Below, in pieces: positions 58,256-64,000 of a stretch of DNA of 64,000 nt; within the stretch, counting starts at the first letter, position 1, and every line of letters starts with the position of its first letter. Origin of the DNA: Archangium gephyra (GTDB taxonomy: Bacteria; Myxococcota; Myxococcia; Myxococcales; Myxococcaceae); the NCBI RefSeq assembly GCF_001027285.1, contig NZ_CP011509.1, positions 9,200,501 through 9,264,500 on the forward strand, in the 5' to 3' direction. A program made the position numbers and the translations under genes. The notes under the pieces were generated by a model. The model had not been told where the DNA came from. It searched no databases and was given only the letters and a program-made list of their open reading frames with translations.

Positions 58256-60361
58256 CTAGGACTCGAGATGGGGGGTGGACCGGGCACGCCCGACGGACTG
58301 CTCGCTGACGTGCTCGAGGAACTCGGGGACCTGCGAGGCGGGGATGATCCACAGGACGGGCTGCGTCGAGGGATCGTCATGCAGGCGGGCCGCCTGCGCG
58401 TAGGCACCATCGTCCTCGCACAGGAAGACGAAGGAGTTGCGCCCGCGGAGCGCGAACCAGCGGCGCGCCTCGTCCAGCAGCGCCACGTAGGCGCTCCGCT
58501 TCCCCTCGGGGGCCAGCGGGAAGAGGCGCGCGGAGTCGAGCAGCCGGAAGAGGTTCGTCCCGGGCTGCCCCAGCTCCACCACCAGCGCGGCCAGGGGCAC
58601 GCCCTGACGGCGCGCCACGAAGATGCGCCGCTCGCGCTCCAACCCCACCCCCTGCCAGGCGCGCGAGGTCCCCCACAGCTCCAGGCGATCCCGGGTGAAG
58701 TCCAGCGCCTCCACGTAGCAGGCCGGACGCGTGCGGGCGATCTCCCCCGCCAGCAGGTACTTCTCCCCGATGGACGCGGGCCCGATGTCCAGGTCCCCCA
58801 CGGGCTGGCCACTCAGCTCGGCGCACTCCACGTCCATCATCCGCAGCGGCATCACCAGGCTCTGCCCGCTGTCCTGCGTCCGCTGGGCGAACCGCACATG
58901 CGTCCGGTACACCCAGGGCACCGTGGACTCGGCGTAGCTGATGGCCCAGCGGAACTCCGGGTCTCCCTGGGAGTGCTCCAGCGTGCGCAGGTAGATGTCC
59001 CGGAGGATCTGCCCCGGCACCTCGGGCGCGTTGGCCGGCTTGCCGGGCCGCCGCCCCAGCTGGTGCACCATCCACGAGTGACGGTAGGCCTTGAGCGAGG
59101 AGAGCGACGCCTCCACCCCCCGCTCCGACGGCCACACCGTCTGGCAGAAGAGGTGGGGAAGCTGCGCCGAGCGCTTGCCCAGATCGATGAAGCTCCGGCG
59201 CAGCTCGTCGAAGTGCCCGGCCGACTTGCCCGCCAGGCTGAAGTAGCCCGAGGCCTCGAACAAGTCCCACAGCGGCTCGAGGTACTCCTCGCTGGTGCGC
59301 GTGGAGGGGCAGAGCGACTGGGACACGAAGTGCGACCACAGCACCAGGTCCTGCTCCGTCTTGGGACGGACCTCCAGGCCCGCCATCCGCCGCCCATCGC
59401 TCCGGGCGGCCGACACGTGCCGCACCTCGCCATGGAGGTAGAAGCACTCGCCACCGGCCATCTCCAACTCCAGCAGCAGGAAGAGCCCGGGGAAGATCAG
59501 ATCCTCGGGGCCCACGTGCAGGCCCAGGCCGGTGAAGGACAGGTCCACCACCTCGCGCTCGCGCCGGCCCAGCTCCTTCCACAGCGGATGATCGAAGCGG
59601 GCCCGCAGCCCCTGGGGAGCGCTCACCCGGCGGTGCGCGCGGTGGCGCACCCGCCACAGCCGCTCGGGCAGCCGCGACACCATCGTGTCCCCCTGCGCGG
59701 TGCCCTCCAGGCGCATCCGGTAGGCCGAGTTGTAGCCCACCACCTCGAGCTCGTAGGGCCCCTCGCCCCAGCCGGCCCCCAGCTCGGTGCACCGCCAGTG
59801 CAGCAGACCGCGCTCCGCGTCCAGCCGCTCCAGCATCACCCGCACCGTCCGGCCCGTCCGGCGCAGCACGCCCTTGTTGTTCATCGCGGAGATGGCCGTC
59901 AGCACGGACTCGATGCGCTCGAGCCCCGAGAGCTCCTCCTGCACGGGCAGGGGCGAGGCCTCGGGCTGGGCGCTGCCACTGCGCACCGCCTCCTCCAGCA
60001 CGCTCAGGATCTGCCGCCCCTGCTCCGCCGAGATGTCCACCAGCTGGATGCCCACCGCGGAGCCCCGCGCCCCCGCGCCGCTCCACCGGGGCTCGCCCGT
60101 CAGCGGGCCAATGGCCGTGCCGCCCACGTCCAGACACACGCGCACCGTCCGCTCATGCGCCAGCGCCTCCACCGCGCTCCCGGGCTCCGCCCACACCGCC
60201 GTGGGGCTCAGCTGCGTGGCCCGGCCCAGCACCACGCCCTGCTCGGGCAGCACCACCTGGATGCCCCCCGGACCATGCAGCGAATAGCCCGAGTACGGAC
60301 CCGTGACCGGTCCCGTGCCCGCGCGCGAATGACCCATCAGTTGTTCCGTGAGCGAATGCAT
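58256..60361 (-). CDS. PilZ-domain (c-di-GMP) protein with GNAT-like C-terminal region
   Basis: About 701 residues from ATG 60361. The N-terminus (about 15-130) looks like a divergent PilZ-type beta barrel. A YcgR-N-like region (about 155-250) follows, then a clear PilZ domain (about 255-355). In it the Arg-rich start RVRHRAHRRV supplies the RxxxR motif, and DLSFTGLGL supplies the (D/N)xSxxG motif used to bind c-di-GMP. The C-terminal half (about 375-700) is not recognised. Segments such as ERERRIFVARRQGVPLAALV and NLFRLLDSARLFPLAPEGKR suggest a GNAT-like acyltransferase fold, which is uncertain. The gene is operonic with the heme-oxygenase-like gene, so c-di-GMP may control a modification or oxidation reaction. 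Confidence 0.7.
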   Translation of the reverse strand: MHSLTEQLMGHSRAGTGPVTGPYSGYSLHGPGGIQVVLPEQGVVLGRATQLSPTAVWAEPGSAVEALAHERTVRVCLDVGGTAIGPLTGEPRWSGAGARGSAVGIQLVDISAEQGRQILSVLEEAVRSGSAQPEASPLPVQEELSGLERIESVLTAISAMNNKGVLRRTGRTVRVMLERLDAERGLLHWRCTELGAGWGEGPYELEVVGYNSAYRMRLEGTAQGDTMVSRLPERLWRVRHRAHRRVSAPQGLRARFDHPLWKELGRREREVVDLSFTGLGLHVGPEDLIFPGLFLLLELEMAGGECFYLHGEVRHVSAARSDGRRMAGLEVRPKTEQDLVLWSHFVSQSLCPSTRTSEEYLEPLWDLFEASGYFSLAGKSAGHFDELRRSFIDLGKRSAQLPHLFCQTVWPSERGVEASLSSLKAYRHSWMVHQLGRRPGKPANAPEVPGQILRDIYLRTLEHSQGDPEFRWAISYAESTVPWVYRTHVRFAQRTQDSGQSLVMPLRMMDVECAELSGQPVGDLDIGPASIGEKYLLAGEIARTRPACYVEALDFTRDRLELWGTSRAWQGVGLERERRIFVARRQGVPLAALVVELGQPGTNLFRLLDSARLFPLAPEGKRSAYVALLDEARRWFALRGRNSFVFLCEDDGAYAQAARLHDDPSTQPVLWIIPASQVPEFLEHVSEQSVGRARSTPHLES

Positions 60362-60685
60362 GGATTTCCCCTTGGCTCCCAATCCCTTGCACCGTGAGAA
60401 GAAACATATGCCGCCAAGCCTCGTCAAGTTCCCTAATGGAAGTCATTGACTTTCGAGGCCAAATCCGTAGCAACGCGACTCGGGCGTAACTCCGGAATCC
60501 CCCCGCGCCCCTCTGGCCGCCAGAGTGATTTCAATTCCTTGCGAGCGAGCTGGCAGGCGCCTGGTTTGGAATTGAAGCTCTCCCCGGGCTTCCCAAACTG
60601 TCGGCTTCTGGTGCCGGACACACGTGCGCGCGCCGCGGCCCGCGCGGGTCCAATCCCTGTCTTGTAGGAAAGGGCTGGGAAATCC
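60362..60685. other. Gene-free stretch upstream of PilZ gene with an inverted repeat
   Basis: No supported open frame. TTCAATTCC (60530-60538) and GGAATTGAA (60568-60576) form a perfect 9-base inverted repeat with a 29-base spacer. On the minus strand it should hold the promoter of the PilZ operon and the end of the gene at 60686. Confidence 0.45.
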
Positions 60686-61297
60686 CTACCAGCTGAGCCG
60701 GAGGATGAAGCTGCTGGCGTCCTCGTCGGTCGCGGTGGCCTCGAACTTCAACCCCTCGGAGCCCAACGTCAGCGCGGCGGAGGTGCTGGCCACCACCATG
60801 CCCACGTTCCAGCCCAGGCCAATCAGGTCCTGCTTGAAGATGAGCTCCCCGGAGTTGGGGCTCAACCGGCGGTAGGAGTGCTCGCCGAAGGTCACCGCCA
60901 CGGAGGCCGCGCTGGGGATGCCCTCCAGGGAGCGGTGCAGCCCGGACGCCGAACCCACCATGGCGCGCATCCGCCCCACGGTGCTCCGGACATAGGCGAG
61001 CCCCGCGTCCCGTCCGGTGAGGTAGATGGCCTCACCATAGGAGCCGCCCCGGGCCTCCGCGTCCTGGCCGACGACGTCGAGGATCCCCAGCATCCAGGCC
61101 ACCGGGTAGCGGTAGTTCTCCACCAACCGCTCGCCCTCGGCGATCTGCCGCCGGGCCTGCTCCAGCACCTCGGCGGATGCACGCGCCGCCACCGACGTGA
61201 GCGCCGCCTCCAGGAACATCCCCGGAACCAGATGCTCTGGCCGGCATCGGGACAGCCGTGAGAGCAGCTGGGGACGGCGCTCCATCATTCCCCTCAT
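60686..61297 (-). CDS. Small myxobacterial protein, DUF2378/TIGR02265-like
   Basis: About 203 residues from ATG 61297. The frame allows TTG at 61315 and ATGs at 61288 and 61285, and the start is not decided by a clear ribosome site. The helical N-terminus (RPEHLVPGMFLEAALTSVAA, ASAEVLEQARRQIAEGERLV) and the C-terminal segment VAVTFGEHSYRRLSPNSGEL resemble the Myxococcales-restricted DUF2378 (TIGR02265) family, whose role is unknown. The match is by eye only and weak. There is no signal peptide. An AT-rich inverted repeat (61314-61334) lies just upstream. Confidence 0.5.
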   Translation of the reverse strand: MRGMMERRPQLLSRLSRCRPEHLVPGMFLEAALTSVAARASAEVLEQARRQIAEGERLVENYRYPVAWMLGILDVVGQDAEARGGSYGEAIYLTGRDAGLAYVRSTVGRMRAMVGSASGLHRSLEGIPSAASVAVTFGEHSYRRLSPNSGELIFKQDLIGLGWNVGMVVASTSAALTLGSEGLKFEATATDEDASSFILRLSW

Positions 61298-61313
61298 TTT
61301 GTCACAATTGTTC

Positions 61314-61334
61314 AAATTCGTTCAAAACGAATTT
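61314..61334. promoter_or_regulatory. AT-rich perfect inverted repeat upstream of small myxobacterial gene
   Basis: AAATTCGTT and AACGAATTT are perfect 9-base arms around three bases, 17 bases before the likely ATG at 61297. They overlap the end of the HelD-like gene. This may be an operator or a weak terminator. Confidence 0.45.
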
Positions 61335-63432
61335 TCAGCGAGCAGCGGCGAGCGGACCCCAGACGAGACAACCCAGAGTTGATGGGAAGTCCGGGTGATG
61401 GCGATGTGCAACCTGCGACGCGCCTCGTCATGGGCGGGGTAGACGCGGGCCGTGGCGTCGGGGATGACGACGTAATCGAACTCGAGCCCCTTGACGTTGT
61501 CCACGTCCGTCACATCCACGCCGGGCTCGAAGGAGAAGTCCCCCTCCAGCACGAGGCGGGCCCAGGACTGGTCCGCGACGACTCGGTGGAAGGTCCGCGC
61601 CTGGTCGGGGCCACTGGCGATGACGGCCACGGAGGCATGGGGCTCACGCTCCAGGAGCTCCCTCAGCGCCTCGCCGATGAAGAGGTGGGCCTGGGCCTCG
61701 TCGGGGAAGTGGTGGAAGCCCACGGGTGCCCCCTCGCGGCCGGCCAGGGGGGCCGTGGTGGTGGCCTGCGTGCCCAGCACCTTGCGCGCCAGCTCCGTGA
61801 TCGGCCTCGGACAGCGGTAGGACACCTGGAGCCGGCAGGTGGCCGCGTCGCGGATGCCCAGCTCCGAGAGCACCGCCTGCCACCCCGCGAAGCTCGTCGA
61901 GGTCTGTTGCATCTCGTCGCCCGCGAGCGTGCAGCTGCGCGCCTCGCCCAGCAACCGGCCCACCACGAACAGCTCGAAGAGGGAGAAGTCCTCGGTCTCG
62001 TCCAGCACCACGTGCACCAGACGCCCCACGGCGCCCAGGTTTCCTCCCTGGGCCCGGAGGAAGAGCAGCAGCGGGAGGTCCTCCAGATCCAACGTGCCGG
62101 CCAGCTCGTCGGGCGTGTCGCTCTCCAGCGACTTGCCATCCAGCGTCTGGAGACGGTCGGGGTCCACACCCTCGAGCTCGCGCTCGAGCGGCGTGGCGAT
62201 CTGCAACATCGTGTGGCGCACCGTCTCCTCCACGGCCGTGAGGGGCAGCTCCCCCTTGGAATAGGAGACGACGCTCTCCAGGAAGCGCCGGTCGGTGAAG
62301 ACCTCGGCTAGCTTCTTGCGCAAGCCCGGCAGCGTGGTGGCCGACGACTTGAGCACCCCCAACCGGGCCGCGAGCGCGAGGCGCAGGGCCGGGTGGCGCT
62401 TGAGCTTCGAGACGAGCGGCGGCGGGTCCTCCCACAGCTTGATGGCCTTGGCCCCAAAGGAGACACGCGCGGCCGTGGCCGCCCAGGAGTCGAGCGTCTC
62501 GACGGACACCTTCCCCAGCCCGAGCGGAGCGAGCAGGCGCCGGGACAGACGCGCCAGACCCTCCTCGGGGACGATGACCTTCATGCGGGACTCGGGGTAG
62601 CGCGCGTGGTCGTCGAAGGCGATCTTCGCGAGCCGGTGCAGGGCCACCGTCGTCTTGCCGCTGCCCGCGCTGCCCAGGACGAGCAGCGGCTGGTCCGCGG
62701 CCACGCTCACGGCCTCGAACTGCTCGGCGTCGAGCAGCGCGGTGATGTCGAGCGCGCCCTCGCTCCGTGAGGCCCCCTCCCCCACTCCGAGCTGGCCCGG
62801 GCGGACCGCCGTCCCCGCTCCCCCGCGAGCTGGGAGGAAGGCCCGGAGCCCGGCATCCGCCAGGCGCCCTCGGACGTGCGCACGAGCACGAGCGTGCCGG
62901 ACTGGATGCGGATCAACCGCCCGCGCTCGATGACCACCAACCGGCGCACCTCGACGGTGCCCTCGGACAGCCGCTCGCCGAACCACTCCTCATAGGAGTC
63001 CCCTTCCCCGTAGCGATAGAAGACCCGGGCCACCGGGGCGAAGCGCCAGTCGATGATGCGCACGTCGGCGGAGGCGTCCGCGAAGCTCGTGCGGCCCAGC
63101 AGGTAGTCGCGGATGCCGGCGGGCCCGTCCACGCGCAGGTGCGCGAAGTAGGGAGCACCGACGTCTGGCAATTGAGCCGTCTCCTGACGCTCGAGCAGGG
63201 CCCGCGCCTGGTTCATCTGATGGAGCAGGTGCGGAAGGTCGGCCACGGGTGCCGTCGCCGCCTCGTCACGCAGCACCTGAAGCTGGGCCACCAGACCCTG
63301 GGTCTCCTGCGTGCGGCTGCCACTGCGCTGCCTCGCGGCCTCCACCGAGGCGAGCACGCGGGCGAGCAGCGCCTCCTCCTCCGCGATGATGGCCCGCGCG
63401 TGCTCGGGCAGCTCCGCGACTGTTTGGCTCAT
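61322..63432 (-). CDS. HelD-like UvrD-family ATPase, split by a frameshift
   Basis: Two frames encode one protein. The first starts at ATG 63432 (MSQTVAELPE) with a helical coiled-coil N-terminus (about residues 1-75), then DVRIIDWRFAPVARVFYRYG, as in HelD-type proteins. The second frame ends at 61322 and carries Walker A GSAGSGKTTVALHRL, an Asp-Glu-Thr Walker B region (HVVLDETEDFSLFE) and later helicase motifs (LQVSYRCPRPITELAR, LHIAITRTSHQLWVV). The switch falls near a run of five C at 62820-62824; one more would restore frame. HelD removes stalled RNA polymerase from DNA. Function here is inferred from architecture. The split may be a sequencing error. Confidence 0.72.
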
Positions 63433-63569
63433 GACAGGACAGCTCCGGGTTGCGGCCATCATCCCATCCGCATCCAGAACGTGAGGGGATTTTTCTCGGA
63501 ACGCGATCCACTCCGTCGTCGCGACAGCAAGAAAAGGCAACAACCCCCTCCTCAACGGAGCCATACACC

Positions 63570-64000
63570 ATGCGGATTGGAACAACTCGGATTGCCTCGT
63601 TGCTGCCGGTGTGGACGCTTGCACTGCTCGTGTCGCTCGTGGCGTTCCCGGCGGCCGCGGACCCCCTGACGGTCCGTGTCTTCACCGACAAGGCCACCTA
63701 CGAGCGCGGTGAGCAGGCCCTCATCACCATGGAGGTGAAGAACACTTCCGCCCTGCCCGTGACGACCTCGTACTCCACCAGCCAGAAGTACGACTTCACC
63801 GCGCGTGACGCCAACGGCACCACCGTGTGGACCTGGTCCTACGGCAAGACCTTCGGCTCCGGGACCAGCAAGACCTTCGCCGCGGGCGAGACGCTGGTCA
63901 TCCAGGAGACCTGGGCCTTCGTCAACGACGCGGGGAGCGGCGTGTTCGACGGCACCTTCAGCATCACCGGGACCTTCCTGGGCAACTACCTGGGCCGGAG
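63570..64000 (+). CDS. BsuPI-domain exported protein, 3' end outside window
   Basis: Only the first 143 codons are inside the window. The Sec signal (IASLLPVWTLALLVSLVAFP, then AAA) is followed by a BsuPI-type fold (intracellular proteinase inhibitor domain): VRVFTDKATYERGEQALITM, SALPVTTSYSTSQKYDFT and ETLVIQETWAF. The domain is usually found alone or fused to other secreted modules. GGAG lies about ten bases upstream of the ATG. It is divergent from the HelD-like gene. Confidence 0.8.
   Translation, partial: MRIGTTRIASLLPVWTLALLVSLVAFPAAADPLTVRVFTDKATYERGEQALITMEVKNTSALPVTTSYSTSQKYDFTARDANGTTVWTWSYGKTFGSGTSKTFAAGETLVIQETWAFVNDAGSGVFDGTFSITGTFLGNYLGR

Overview
This window is GC-rich, almost fully coding DNA from a myxobacterium, most likely of the Cystobacterineae (Archangium, Cystobacter, Melittangium or Myxococcus type). 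The evidence is very high GC at third codon positions, a long type II secretion operon beside sigma-54 activators, an FHA-sigma-54 regulator, a transmembrane Ser/Thr kinase, PEGA-domain envelope proteins, many predicted lipoproteins, and a small protein that resembles Myxococcales-restricted families. No insertion sequence, prophage, integrase or CRISPR array was seen. One tRNA gene (Gln, anticodon TTG) is present. Both window edges cut genes: a transglutaminase-domain membrane protein on the left and a BsuPI-domain protein on the right.

Layout. 0-11.7 kb is mixed accessory and housekeeping DNA: transglutaminase protein, secreted endonuclease/phosphatase lipoprotein with an outer-membrane protein, a divergent SDR/LysR pair, a candidate secreted nuclease with a DUF3396-type immunity gene, a thioesterase/MFS operon, a ParB-like protein and an NtrC-family response regulator. 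11.8-26.4 kb is a type II secretion system in the order gspC-D-E-F-(small membrane gene)-G-(G-like)-H-I-J-K-L-M-N. It is preceded by a near-perfect sigma-54 promoter and ends in a strong hairpin. 26.5-28.8 kb holds a double-FHA sigma-54 activator and an ECF sigma factor. 28.8-34.0 kb holds an S46 peptidase with a Cys-motif protein, an M50-like membrane protein, a metallo-beta-lactamase-fold hydrolase and a secreted protein with a TTG start. 34.5-38.9 kb encodes both subunits of a type IIA topoisomerase. 38.9-44.2 kb holds two PEGA-domain proteins and an SppA protease fused to a barrel-like N-terminus. 44.4-50.1 kb holds a divergent Rho, an alpha/beta hydrolase, a transmembrane kinase, a cysteine-free glutaredoxin-like protein, tRNA-Gln and a CBS protein. 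50.1-57.4 kb is secreted and lipoprotein genes (polysaccharide lyase, two Cys-rich lipoproteins, a PKD/Ig-like surface protein) plus a LysR/quinone oxidoreductase pair. 57.4-64.0 kb holds a PilZ/heme-oxygenase-like pair, a small myxobacterial protein, a HelD-like ATPase and the truncated BsuPI gene.

How they work together. The T2SS operon is the centre of the window. The sigma-54 promoter 32 bases before gspC and the NtrC-type regulator just upstream suggest regulated expression of secretion, and many nearby genes encode possible secreted cargo. The least explained pieces are the PilZ/di-iron-oxidase-like pair, the nuclease/immunity pair, the non-cleavable GspG-like protein with the tiny membrane gene inside the T2SS operon, the barrel-SppA fusion and the cysteine-free glutaredoxin.

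Two genes (38929-40376 and 61322-63432) are each split by a one-base deficit in a C/G homopolymer. This may reflect sequencing undercalls rather than biology. All calls are read by eye from sequence and motifs, with no database search.
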